From Paraescarpia echinospica (taxonomy: Eukaryota; Annelida; Polychaeta; Sabellida; Siboglinidae), in NCBI GenBank assembly GCA_020002185.1, contig CM034541.1, positions 34,409,852 to 34,473,851 of the forward strand: a stretch of DNA of 64,000 bases, in the 5' to 3' direction. The notes under the pieces are model-generated. The model saw only the letters and a program-made list of their open reading frames with translations. It was not told the DNA's origin and searched no databases. Within the stretch, counting starts at the first letter, position 1. Every line of letters starts with the position of its first letter. The position numbers and the translations under genes were made by a program. Below are positions 21,030-32,147 of this stretch, piece by piece.

Positions 21030-22307
21030 CTAGATTCCGGGGCGTCAGTTAATATAATTGACAACAGCACATTCAAAATGATCAGACAATCTAGCAGTAT
21101 GTTATTCAAACAGCCTACGACGAAAGTGTATCCATATGGCTCACAAACACCACTACCTGTGATCGGCATGCTTATCACGAAAGTGAAGTTTCGCTCGACG
21201 GTCATCGACACAAGCATTCATGTGGTGGAGGGCACGACAGGCAATCTGCTAGGCTGCCAAACTGCACAGGACTTGGGAATCCTCCACATCGCTCAAAACG
21301 TCGCAACAGGACAGAACGTCACAACAAATGGCACGTTCCAACCACAAATCGTAGATCAGTTCGCAGATCTCTTTGATGGTGTTGGAAAAGTGGATGGCGT
21401 GGAAGTGAAATTACACATCGACCAGAGCGTCACTCCAAAACAGCAACAGCACAGACGGATTCCTTTTCACATCCGACGTGACGTTGAAAAAGAACTTGAT
21501 AGACTAGAAAAGCTAGACATCATCGAGAGGGTAAACGGACCAACACCATGGGTCAGCCCAATAGTCGTGGTGCCTAAGAAATCGGGTGAAGTCAGAATCT
21601 GCGTAGACATGAGAGAAGCAAATAAAGCTGTACAACGCATCAAACATGTCATGCCAACAATCGACGAGCTAATCACCGATCTGAATGGCTCATCTGTCTT
21701 CAGTACGCTGGACCTGAACTCTGCGTATCATCAGCTAGAATTGAGTCCTGAAAGCAGATACATAACCACATTCACAACAAACGTGGGACTATGGCAATAC
21801 AAACGACTGATGTTTGGAATTAACGCAGCATCTGAAATATTCCAAAACACACTCAGCGAATTGTTGTCTGGTTTAGTTGGATGCAAGAACATGTCTGATG
21901 ACATCATCGTCTACGGAAAATCACAGCGCGAACACGACACACGCTTGAAAGCTGTGCTTGAGAGACTGAAAAACAAGAACGTCAAACTCAACAGAGAGAA
22001 GTGTTTATTCTCTCAAAAACAAGTGTGCTTCTATGGACACATCTTCAGCGCGACTGGCATCGAGGCGGATCCAAAGAAGACGTCAGCAATCGTTAATGCA
22101 GCTGCGCCGCAGAATGCCAGTGAAGTACATTCGTTGTTGGGAATGGCACAATACGTGTCGCGATTCATTCCTGGCTACTCGGATGTCACTGCATCACTCC
22201 GAGGACTGACACAAAGACATTCCATGGGAATGGAAAAGCAAACATCAACAGGCACTCGACAACTTGAAGGCGAAGCTAGCCAGTGTGTGCACTGTACAGT
22301 ACTTTGA
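21030..22307 (+). pseudogene. Gypsy pol: aspartic protease and reverse transcriptase
   Basis: The frame opens right after the gag TGA with the protease active site LDSGASVNIID. The RT region follows with VSPIVVVPKKSGEVRICVD, STLDLNSAYHQLEL (first catalytic Asp), LMFGINAASEIFQ and the NMSDDIIVYG box. FYGHIFSATGIEADPKK and the connection-domain start come next. Near 22205-22220 sense passes to another frame (IPWEWKSKHQQALDNL), so the last ~30 codons of this frame (to 22307) are out of register. RT residues look intact; the frame does not. Confidence 0.9.
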
Positions 22308-22590
22308 TGCGACGAAACCGTCAAAAGTGCTGGTCGATGCAAGTCTTGTCGGCATCGGCGCGATATTGTGTCAAGACGACAAGGTCGTTAGTTACGCCAG
22401 CCGAGCGCTATCTTCAGTCGAACAGCGATACTCGCAAACTGAACGAGAAATGTTGGCTGTCGTGTGGGGTGCAGAACACTTTCACCTCTACGTCTATGGA
22501 TCGGAATTCGAGATCATCACCGATCACAAGCCGCTGCTAGGAATATTCGCCAGTCAGAGACAAGCGTCTGCACGAGTGGAGCGATGGTGA
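22225..22590 (+). pseudogene. Gypsy pol: RNase H domain
   Basis: The frame contains WKSKHQQALDNLKAKLA, then KVLVDASLVGIGAILCQ (first catalytic Asp), QRYSQTEREMLAVVWGAEHF (Glu) and FEIITDHKPLLGIF (Asp). It ends at TGA 22588-22590, where relatives continue with the same LSPYNY segment that opens the next frame. The stop separates RNase H from integrase. Confidence 0.9.
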
Positions 22591-24060
22591 TTGAGACTCT
22601 CGCCGTACAACTACTCACTCCTCTACCGTCCAGGACGAGATGACGAGAACCCGGCGGATTACCTGAGTCGCCACCCTGTTGAACCACCGGCGACTGATGC
22701 TGTAGAAAATACGGTCAACTACATTTGTAGTAACAGCATACCCAAGGCGATGACGCTGCAGGAGGTGAAACTACAATATCTACAAGACAGCGTCATGCAG
22801 AAGCTACTGCACGCCATAGAGAGCGGTCAATGGACCGATGAGGAAGTGTCACCCTACCTGAAGCTCAAGGACGAACTAGCTGTACACCAAGGCATGGTCC
22901 TACGACAAACACGCATCGTCCTTCCTTTTTCACTCCGCGAGCGTGCCGTCGATCTTGCACATCGTGGGCATCAAGGAGTCGTAAAGACGAAAAGCCTACT
23001 GAGAGAGAAGGTGTGGTTCCCTGGAATCGACATCATGGTAGACGACAAAGTCAAGGCATGCCTGCCTTGCCAAGCCACGACCACGCACGGTTCCGAGCGC
23101 TGCACACCGCTGCGAATGTCTCAACTTCCAGACGCACCGTGGCAAGACCTATCGATCGACTTCATCGGACCGTTTCCGAGCGGAGAGTCACTGATCGTCG
23201 TCATCGATGACTTCAGCCGCTTCCCAGAAGTCGAAATCATTAATTCAACAAGCAGCAACACGGTAATTCCCAAGCTAGACGCAATATTTGCTCGCCAAGG
23301 GATTCTACAACAAATAAGAACTGATAATGGACCTCCATTCAATGGACATGAATTCACGAAATTTGCATCATATCTTGGTTTCAATCACAGACGCGTCACT
23401 CCGCTGTGGCCAGGCGCCAATGGCGAAGTGGAACGTTTCATGAAAACTCTGGGTAAAGCGATCAGATCAGCTTTCATCGAGAAACGAAATTGGAAACAAG
23501 ATCTCTACACGTTCTTGCGTCAGTATCGTGCAATGCCACATTCTTCGACAGGCGTGTCACCGAGTCAACTACTGAACGGGCGACAGATGAAAGTCTTGCT
23601 GCCCCAAATGTACGAGAAGAATCCACAGAGAAGAGAGATAGAGAATCGAGATGCCCAAGAGAAAGCCAAGTTGAAGAGAAACGCAGACGAGCGACGTCAT
23701 GCGAGCGACAGCCATCTGCGCGTGGGCGACATTGTACCCGTCCGACAGATGCGTAAGAATAAACTGTCAGCTGCGTTCGACCCTCGTCCGCTGAAAGTGT
23801 CGGCCACGAAAGGCAACATGGTCACTGCGAGTCGTGGAAACTACTCCATAACACGCAACGTCTCGCACTTCAAGGCTGTGCCGCGCGTGAAGTTCAACGA
23901 CATCAGTGAAGACGACCAACTCGACCAACTAGACGACTACCTGACTCGAGAATTTCGCGATCAGCAAAACGACGAAGCTGCGCACGCGAATGTTCCACAG
24001 AGACCTGTGAGACGGGTGAAGGCACCTACGAGGTTTAGATATTTCGTGATGGACGTTTAG
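22591..24060 (+). CDS. Gypsy pol: integrase, open frame
   Basis: 489 codons, in frame with the RNase H frame after its TGA. It begins LRLSPYNYSLLYRPGRDDE, the RNase H/integrase linker ending in NPADYLSRHP. The HHCC zinc-binding domain (LAHRGHQGV...CLPC) follows. The catalytic core has LSIDFIGPF, IRTDNGPPFNG and NGEVERFMKTLGKA, giving the D-D-E triad. A basic C-terminal domain follows (VGDIVPVRQMRKNKL, SHFKAVPR). There are no internal stops. Without an upstream start it would need readthrough or restoration of the TGA to be made as part of pol. Confidence 0.92.
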   Translation: MRLSPYNYSLLYRPGRDDENPADYLSRHPVEPPATDAVENTVNYICSNSIPKAMTLQEVKLQYLQDSVMQKLLHAIESGQWTDEEVSPYLKLKDELAVHQGMVLRQTRIVLPFSLRERAVDLAHRGHQGVVKTKSLLREKVWFPGIDIMVDDKVKACLPCQATTTHGSERCTPLRMSQLPDAPWQDLSIDFIGPFPSGESLIVVIDDFSRFPEVEIINSTSSNTVIPKLDAIFARQGILQQIRTDNGPPFNGHEFTKFASYLGFNHRRVTPLWPGANGEVERFMKTLGKAIRSAFIEKRNWKQDLYTFLRQYRAMPHSSTGVSPSQLLNGRQMKVLLPQMYEKNPQRREIENRDAQEKAKLKRNADERRHASDSHLRVGDIVPVRQMRKNKLSAAFDPRPLKVSATKGNMVTASRGNYSITRNVSHFKAVPRVKFNDISEDDQLDQLDDYLTREFRDQQNDEAAHANVPQRPVRRVKAPTRFRYFVMDV

Positions 24061-24171
24061 AGTAGCAACTCGTATCCTTGTATTTAAGGTGTTTTACTGT
24101 TCTTTATTATGCGTATATCACAAGGACACTTAGTTTTTGTTTCGGTCTATTACAGTCACAAGTATTCTGCC

Positions 24172-24323
24172 GAGACGGAGGAATGTAATGTAGCCGTTTA
24201 CTACGCGCAGATTTGTATTTTACTTTGAATACATTGGGAACTTCCGCTTCTATCCCTTTCACACACGGCGTGTTATGTGGTTATCAAACTCACTCAAAAC
24301 AACCCAAATACAACAACATTACA
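24172..24323 (+). repeat. Gypsy polypurine tract and 3' LTR
   Basis: Purine-rich GAGACGGAGGAA (24172-24183) precedes a 140-bp LTR (24184-24323) that matches the 5' LTR at 139 of 140 positions. GTGAT follows as the target duplication. Confidence 0.95.
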
Positions 24324-24328
24324 GTGAT

Positions 24329-25474
24329 AAGCATCCAGCAGGCTATAGCCCAAGAGGTGACAGGGCAACGAAAATGTCATCATTCACAATGTGCTTGATG
24401 GCTAATGCCTATTTATATATCAACAAAAGATGCAAAATGATAGTTGCCCTGCAAGATTATTAGTTGCTGGACTAAGATAAAGTTGCACGTTACGGCCAAA
24501 GCAATTTATCTAGATTTTCCACTGGGTAGTCGGAACTTCGTATCGTGAATTAATTAATTTTAATAAGCGACAACGTTACACATGACGGACATTTTTGTGA
24601 AGCTCACTCGACGCCGCCGCCGCCGCCGCCGCTGGTTGAACGCCAGCGCCTCATCACACACACGCACGCACGCACACACGCACACACATGTATATATACA
24701 TACATACGTGTGTGTGTGTGCATGCGTGCGTGTGTGCGTGTGTGCGTGCGTGTGTCATATCCCCCTACTCATTGCTTGCTTGAATGCCGGATGGCCCCCC
24801 TCTAATACAAAATCCTGCCTACGCCACTGAATCAAACATGGCTGTTTTCTCACTCAGATAGACCATCTCCATATTTTAGAGGGGGTATACCTTACAAAGT
24901 TGGTACTAACACCACCCCCTATATCCACAGGAACACAGACACGGCCAGCTAGACAGTCCTAACATTCATGTTATGACTTATGCCATTATTGCGCAAAGAA
25001 ACTCAAGTTGATATTTTGTTAATTACTGTTTTCTGTCGGCAGTTAAAATTAATGGACATATAATCATCACCTAGATACACACGCAGGGCTCAGCTAGTCC
25101 TCTTCCTACTCTACATAAATTACATAAACGAAAATATATATCTCCAGTTATTCGTAAGTTATTCCGTAGGAGGCTAGTTTGGACTACCCCAGAGCAATCC
25201 GCATATGGAACATACATGACCCCAACACAAATCACAAACAGAAAGCTTCATTGCTTTTCAAACAGCTGTAGAGAATTTAGAATGATAACGCACATAGTAT
25301 CAATCTTCTTAATTGCTGGATGTTTTACAGGCTCTGAAAAGCTAATTTATATGCAAATGACTATAGCTGGGGTGGGGGATTTGTTTACATTTGAGGACAT
25401 CTGGTTTTGGGGAGGCAAGAGCCCTATACAGAGGGCCTTTGTTCAGAAGGTTACTACAAGTTCACTGGCACCCT
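24329..25474. other. Unannotated DNA with short microsatellites
   Basis: A (CGC)n run at about 24611-24632 and imperfect CA/TG tracts at about 24655-24755. Around 24810-24830 CAAAATCCTGCCTACGCCACTG resembles a common transposon tail, but no full element could be delimited. No gene was seen. Confidence 0.5.
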
Positions 25475-26575
25475 GACAATATTTCTAGAGACCCGTAGAC
25501 TTTGGGAATGACATAACTAAAGGGTCAGCGTCTCACCCAAGGCTATGGTTTTAGCAGTATAAATAAGGGGTATTTGTGGATAATCGGGGCGACTACTGGG
25601 GCACACTGCCGGATGAACGTTTCTCGTGAAGCACTGTCACCGAGCGCCCTGCGAGAAGTACTAAAAGACTCTCGCAGTACACCCGTGGCAATCAGTTATT
25701 CGCAGACTCAGTGAGTAACTCGGTTGCTGGATATAGGCCGCCGCCGTCTAACTTATTGTTCGGACATTTAGAATATATATCGGTTATAATTCGGTTGCTG
25801 TAATAGCCGCCGCCGTCTGAACCTATTGTTCTGACATTTAGAATATATCGGTTATAATTCGGTTGCTGTAATAGCCGCCGCCGTCTGAACCTATTGTTCT
25901 GACATTTAGAATATATCGGTTATAATTCGGTTGCTGTAATAGCCGCCGCCGTCTGAACCTATTGTTCTGACATTTAGAATATATCGGTTATAATTCGGTT
26001 GCTGTATAAGCCGCCGCCGTCTGAACCTATTGTTCTGACATTTAGAATATATCGGTTACAATTCGGTTGCTGTAATAGCCGCCGCCGTCTGAACCTATTG
26101 TTCTGACATTTAGAATATATCGGTTACAATTCGGTTGCTGTAATAGCCGCCGCCGTCTGAACCTATTGTTCTGACATTTAGAATATATCGGTTACAATTC
26201 GGTTGCTGTAATAGCCGCCGCCGTCTGAACCTATTGTTCTGACATTTAGAATATATCGGTTATAATTCGGTTGCTGTAATAGCCGCCGCCGTCTGAACCT
26301 ATTGTTCTGACATTTAGAATATATCGGTTATAATTCGGTTGCTGTATAAGCCGCCGCCGTCTGAACCTATTGTTCTGACCTTTATAAGTGGATAGTATTT
26401 AGCAGACATAGCCGTATACTGTGTATTAGATATTGTATTGGTAGGGTTTTCCGCATATAATAAACTGTGAAAACGTATAACCTGACTTATCATTAGTACG
26501 ACTGAGTGAGTGAACGTGTGCCCGTATGCTTCCCTGCCGACCGCTCGCCGCAAACGCTGCACAGCCAACAATGGC
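25475..26575 (+). other. LTR-like regulatory unit containing a 68-bp array
   Basis: In order: a TATA-like GTATAAATAAGG near 25556, a 68-bp tandem array, AATAAA near 26458, and CAACAATGGCGACATGAAG near 26567, which resembles the CA end plus tRNA-primer site of a Gypsy-type LTR. I found neither a second LTR, gag sequence nor a clear target duplication. It could be a solo or remnant LTR or an unrelated promoter. Confidence 0.35.
25718..26384. repeat. Minisatellite, 68-bp unit, about 9.7 copies
   Basis: The units contain GCCGCCGCCGTCTGAACC, TTGTTCTGACATTTAGAATA and TCGGTTATAATTCGGTTGCTG. Copies differ at TTATAATT/TTACAATT and TGTAATAG/TGTATAAG. The first copy is the most diverged. Confidence 0.95.
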
Positions 26576-28433
26576 GACATGAAGTGAACCTTCCATTCAT
26601 TCAGCACACCCAATGGCCAATCACCGCTTAACTGTTAACTTAAGCCAAAGCGGTCTTTAAATAATTTATTAATTTAAGCAAAAAGGCCACAGCGTATGCG
26701 CACAAACACCACACACTCCGGTATATCCAAACTCCTGCTTTAGCCCAAGATTGGGCTGTTTGGAGTACCCGACCGAAGACCTACAACTAGTACAAGCAAC
26801 CCACTAGCGTTCACAACAAACACGACGTCAATCTCAATGGAACGTGGCACAAACAACCATAACAAGCTTTGTAAACAGCGAGTGTGACCTCTGACCTCTG
26901 ACCTCTGATGGATTTAAACCGTCTCGTGATTGGCTCACTTGAGACCGTGACCCGCATCCGCGGTCCAGCCCACCACCACATAAATCAACTGGGGACAGGG
27001 TTTCTCTCGGACTATTGATCGATACACCAAGTAGAAGTGAGCGTTTGCGTGAGCAGTATTGTAGGGTAAGTGTTAACCATGCCGAGACCACACCAGTAAA
27101 TCTGATGCCATTTCAGTACGGGCGTAAAGCCGTGCCGTAGCTATACCTGCTCAGTACCGTAGCCCAGGCCAAGCAAGCAAAGCCCAAAAGAATGCCTAGC
27201 CCTAGGCCCTAGCCATGTGAAGGTGTAGGTTTACGCTTACACACGCTACACGGAATTAGCCTACGGCCACAGCCTGCCTTTACAGCAGCTTCTACTTTTT
27301 CGGTGATTTATGTGATTGACATTTACGACAACGTACATTCAACCACAATAGTCATCGCCATCGGTGCATCTATTTAACATTTAATCATGTTCTTCCATTC
27401 TTGATAATCTTTCTAGGCTAGCCGGCTTGCCTAACCCTGGCCCGACCTGGCCTAGGCTTGTGACAGGTCTAATCTTAGCCGGCATGACCTATCACAAGGA
27501 CATTAATTATCATGTCGCACTACCTTTTGACCTAACCCAGTCCTAATTCTAGATCAAGTGCTGGACTTTTAAAAGATTTGACATTTTTTTATGAATATAA
27601 TATGTAAGTCTAGACTAAATACATCAATAACAGATTCACAATATGTGATTTGACAAGTCCTGACCGAAAAGGTCATATCAAATCAATACCTATTTAGGCT
27701 ATTACAATAATTACATTGTACGGTGATAATACAGTGAACTGTGCCTGGCTAGATCATTATAATGTAGCAGAACTGCATGCATACTATGGCCTAAGGCTAT
27801 GCCTATAAAATAAAAAGTAAAATTCCTGGTGAAGAAATTAAAATTGTTAACATTCATCTTGAAAGGCATTTGATCCAAACATATACGTTGGAGGCACTCC
27901 AAGTTGTGCATGAATGGTGACTATTACCTTCCAGTGATTGAGCTAATATAGTGCTTATATGTTTGGTCACTATCTACCATGATAAGTTGTATGACACTGA
28001 TAAGTGATAATCTAATTATATGCTTCTCACTTGCAATGTTTCTGATAATGGTAAGTGTGCAATAGCATCCTTGACATTGTGACGTTTTCATCACAGGCCT
28101 GTAGTATCCGGTGTGAATTGCATCACTCATTAAATGTTCACCACGTGCAGCAATAAAGATATTGTGTTTCAGTACTCCCAAACATGTGTTACAGTGTGGT
28201 AGTTGATACGTCATATGGTGCTACCTTGCTAAGTGGCAGTAAAACAAGGGAAAATGTTCTTTTAGGAGCATAACCTATATGTTTAAAATGAAGCATACTC
28301 CGCACGCATGCAGTTTGCGCAGATCAACTTGCAGTCGGTGTTCAAACTGTTTCATATTGTGCATCACCAACATCTTTAACTGGATTTGACAGGGGTAGTA
28401 TTTTGTAATTCAAAGCTCTTTTTGTCACATCAG
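26576..28433. other. Unannotated stretch upstream of GLUD1
   Basis: The section 26900-27070 is less AT-rich and ends in GTAGG|GTAAGTG, a strong donor, so it could hold the untranslated first exon of GLUD1 or another gene. No coding frame is supported. The rest is unique AT-rich DNA. Confidence 0.35.
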
Positions 28434-28719
28434 AATACCTGCCAATTTTTGTTGTTGAAATCCGGGAGATCTGTAAGCGGTTGAGCATGTTTCCCATGTC
28501 GCGCTTTCTTGTTAAACTGTCTCGGATCTTAACATCACACAATGGGGAGATGCTGTTGGAGATTTTCGCAAGAACTTTGTTGGTTCACTGAATCGAAGAG
28601 GGAGCATACCATTGGAGATTTTCAGATAAATTTTGGGAGATTTGCCTGTGTTCCGGGAAATACATCAAAAATCCGGGAGATTCCCGGATTTCACGGGAGA
28701 GTTGGAACTTGGCAGGTAT
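28434..28719. mobile_element. MITE, hAT-like (short terminal inverted repeats, 7-8 bp TSD)
   Basis: The ends read AATACCTGCCAA and TTGGCAGGTAT in inverse orientation. Direct flanks share ACATCAG (28427-28433 and 28720-28726; 8 bp with one mismatch if extended). The interior carries several CCGGGAGAT/GGGAGATTT motifs on one strand and no transposase. Length 286 bp. The TSD length points to the hAT superfamily. Confidence 0.75.
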
Positions 28720-28726
28720 ACATCAG

Positions 28727-30084
28727 TGCATGGCTATGTTGTGGTCATCCTATCGCTGGTGAATTCAGTCTCAATCAGGAGGATCAGGCCACATTGGGAT
28801 GATTAGCAATTACGTGACATCCGATCTTGTATCCTAGCAATGGGCTATGCACAACAACTGCAACAAGGTTCGTCAGCATCTGTTGCATTAAAACGAGGGA
28901 AACAGTCCACTATTTTTCACCTGAAGAACTTGTATGTTAGTGTCAGCCTTAGGTGGCATTATCCATTAAAATGCTGCAAAACATTCGGTTGTGTGTAGCC
29001 AGTCACCTGGATGACCGCACACCAAATAAGGGCAATGACGTACTACTAATGGTCCCAATACAGTGCAACAATCAACAATTGGGTTTCCACGAATACTATT
29101 ACCATAGGTAGTGTTTATTATTAATAAAAAATACTTAATCTGCATCATATTATCCTTAATCATCATCAGTCAAAATATTCTGGACAGTGGTACCTGTGTA
29201 TTCCTGGTGCCTGTGTATTCCTGGTGCTCTGTGTATTCCTGTTAGTGTATATTCCTGGTATAAGGTGCTTTGTGTTTTCCTAGTGCTCTGTATTTAACAT
29301 TATATTGTTAACTAATTTACAAATTTTAGTTAGAACTTGGAATTGATTGGCAACCTAGTTTCTTGAAGTGTGCATTTTGACTTGTGTTTTTTATATGTCA
29401 CCATGAAATTGTGGAACATTGTATCTTTGAATTAACAAATTAGTTTAAAATAATATAGTTTTATGTAAGTTAAATTACATTGAGGTATCCAGAAATCTAA
29501 AAAAAGTAAAGATATAAATCAAGACTTTTAGATATTGTTATACCATCAGCTTCAACAGTTTGATATTTCAAGAGCCGATCAAATCAAAACATGAAACTAA
29601 AACTGTACCAGGGTAACAAAACCAAGCACAGACAGTACCCTTTCATATAAAGCTGTCATTTATTCACAGACGTGGGAAATTGTGATTGTTCTAACAAAAC
29701 TGGAATCTTTCTTTGATACATGTATTGGTTAGTTGTGCACTGTATCTAATATTGCAACATGAAGCTGTTGCTTATTATCAGTTAAGGCCTTTCTCAAAAC
29801 TCAATGTCAGTTAAACAGCATAGTCAACATTTAAATTAAGCACATACTTAGAAGTTAGTTGTAATCTGTTTGTTTACATATATATGAAACAAGTTATGAT
29901 AATGGTTGCTAGTTTCTGTTTGGTATCATTTGCAGCCTGTCGGTGCAGTTATCATTCTGTATCATTCCGCAATCATAGATAGACCACATAGAGTGACAAA
30001 TGCTTACTTTGACAAATATTTTTTATCATAGAACTGGGTTATCCAGGAACACTCTCAACTTTACCTATTTATGAAGGTTTTCAG
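28727..30084. other. Unannotated AT-rich stretch
   Basis: A short imperfect repeat of TGTGTATTCCTGGTGC-type units lies at about 29190-29290. Otherwise nothing was recognised. Confidence 0.4.
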
Positions 30085-30280
30085 GCCAAAACATGATAAA
30101 TCCATTTTCTTTGTTTTGAGAAAAGGTAAATTTTTTGCTTCATCCTCAAAGTTTAAATAACAACTTGTAAATTAAGTTAATATATATTTAGAATCCCAAA
30201 TCATAGAGAATGTTGGCAAACTCTCAAATATTTGTTGCACATTTGTTATGCAAAATGTGATTTAAAATGATTTTGTTATC
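30085..30280 (+). repeat. Dispersed repeat copy A (related to 62815-62990)
   Basis: Collinear similarity to 62815-62990. Shared landmarks are TCCATTT followed by a GTTTT..GAAAAA stretch, TTCATCCT...AGTTTAAATAA, a CCCAAATCA(T/A)AGAGAA segment, CA.ATTTGTTAT.CAAAATGTGA and a trailing ATTTT. It is a member of an unidentified interspersed family. Confidence 0.75.
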
Positions 30281-30778
30281 AAAACGCTGTATATTCATAC
30301 AGTGCACGCCGTCACTCCGCGTAGCTGTACGTGTGGCACGGCTGTGCTGATTGGATGAACATGGATATATTGCGACGAAAAACGTGGGCTTATGTAAACA
30401 GTTGAATACTAATGCAAAATCTGTTTGTTTAAATACAAATTTAGATATATATATATAAATTTGCTCCTAAACCTGATTTGTAGCAGAGGTAATACTAATA
30501 TTTAATAGCCAATTAAATTATTATCAGGAGTCCGGACATTGTGTTTATGTTACCTAAAGCATTAGTTTTAGTTTCCATACAATAAGTAATAACGGTGAGC
30601 TGTAACATTAACGCAATCACCTTGTAAGATAACAATTTAAACAATCAACATCATTCGTTTCAGTTTTGTTTTTACCAAGAAGATTACGGTGGCTGCCAGC
30701 CAAACTGTGTCACAATTGGTTTTGAGGAAGACAAATTAATTGTGGATATTGAAGAAATTGACATCAAATTTCCAACAT
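30281..30778. other. Unannotated stretch
   Basis: Unique sequence. A short frame next to the following array (FEEDKLIVDIEEIDIKF) has no recognisable homologue. Confidence 0.35.
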
Positions 30779-31405
30779 TGGATAACCTGAGTATTCCAGT
30801 GCCCAGAGTATTCCAGTGCCCCACATATTCACAAAGTCCTGAGTATTTATAGTTCCCAGAGTATTCCAGACCCCCAAATATATCCAATGTCCTGAGTATT
30901 TCCAGTTCCCAGAGTATTCCAGTTCCCCAAATATATCCAATGTCCTGAGTATTTCTAGTTCCCAGAGTATTCCAGTTCCCCAAATATATCCAATGTCCTG
31001 AGTATTTCCAGTTCCCAGAGTATTCCAGTTCCCCAAATATATCCAATGTCCTGAGTATTTCTAGTTCCCAGAGTATTCCAGTTCCCCAAATATATCCAAT
31101 GTCCTGAGTATTTCCAGTTCCCAGAGTATTCCAGTTCCCCAAATATATCCAATGTCCTGAGTATTTCTAGTTCCCAGAGTATTCCAGTTCCCCAAATATA
31201 TCCAATGTCCTGAGTATTTCCAGTTCCCAGAGTATTCCAGTTCCCCAAATATATCCAATGTCCTGAGTATTTCCAGTTCCCAGAGTATTCCAGTTCCCCA
31301 AATATATCCAATGTTCTGAGTATTTCTAGTTCCCAGAGTATTCCAGTGCCCCAAATATTCCCAATGTCTTGAGTATTTACAGTACCCAGAGTATTCCAGT
31401 GTATA
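30779..31405. repeat. Minisatellite, 53-bp unit, about 12 copies
   Basis: The units run CCCAGAGTATTCCAGTTCCC, CAAATATATCCAATGTCC, TGAGTATTTCCAGTT. Middle copies alternate TTTCCAG and TTTCTAG, giving a 106-bp higher-order period. Long minus-strand open frames across it are repeat artefacts. Confidence 0.95.
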
Positions 31406-32147
31406 AATAGATACACTGAGAATAAATATGCTCTCCTCTATAGTCCTTGGCTGGTGTGATGATTCAGCCACTGTGCCCTTTGATTGACAAGTGTCACCTG
31501 TTCAGTTGCTGTGTCACCTAGGAATTAATTAATTCATGGACAACTAATGATAACAATTTTTGTTTATGAGACTATCTCGAACCCATTCACAGATTCACAT
31601 ACAGCTATTTATGATACTTTTGTTGTTGAATTCATTCATACACACATGCTGTCGAACTCATTCACTGACATAGTTTGACATTGAACTTATTCACAGACAA
31701 CTTATGAAATGTGTCTTTCTTTGTGAGCGTTGTTCTTGAGCTCTCAGTCTGATACAACTTATGTCAAGTCCCTTTGTCTGTAGCACTGTCTGTCACAAGG
31801 TCCATCACAAACAACTTATAAATGACAGATTTCTTGGTGTGAGATTTATTGTTTCTGGTTTAAATTTTGATGTGCAAAAGTGTAATTATGTTGTATCCAT
31901 TTACAGCACATATTATTATGATAAGTGTATCTGATGCAAATAGAATCAGGAATTAATCCGGTACATTTTCATATTCACAACTAGGCAAATAGACTAAGAT
32001 AATTACATTCGATCAGATCATTCGTTTATGTACTTTTTAATTACACCTATGTAGTGAAATATATATATATATATATAACATTTTGGGTATTTGATTACCA
32101 ATATACAGTTATCTTATATATTGTGGTTAATTTAAATCACTATATAC
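31406..32147. other. Unannotated AT-rich stretch
   Basis: It includes a short (AT)n run at about 32059-32077. No gene was recognised. Confidence 0.4.

Larger units (their letters stand above)
20403..24328 (+). mobile_element. Ty3/Gypsy LTR retrotransposon (Mag-like), recent but defective
   Basis: The element lies between LTRs 20408-20547 and 24184-24323 (140 bp, TG...CA, one difference). It is flanked by a 5-bp target duplication GTGAT (20403-20407 and 24324-24328). The order gag, protease, RT, RNase H, integrase is that of Ty3/Gypsy. The very short LTRs and an SDD rather than YIDD-type RT box recall the Mag group. A TTGGCGACGAGC segment abuts the 5' LTR (presumed primer-binding site) and purine-rich GAGACGGAGGAA abuts the 3' LTR (polypurine tract). 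Coding capacity is broken by an internal deletion, a frameshift and two TGA stops. Confidence 0.97.

Noticed and set aside
25216..25476. 86-codon plus-strand frame with a hydrophobic stretch
   Set aside because: No recognised motif, weak codon bias, and it lies just before the LTR-like block.
30684..31471. Several 90-150 codon minus-strand frames
   Set aside because: They span the 53-bp tandem array and repeat with its period.
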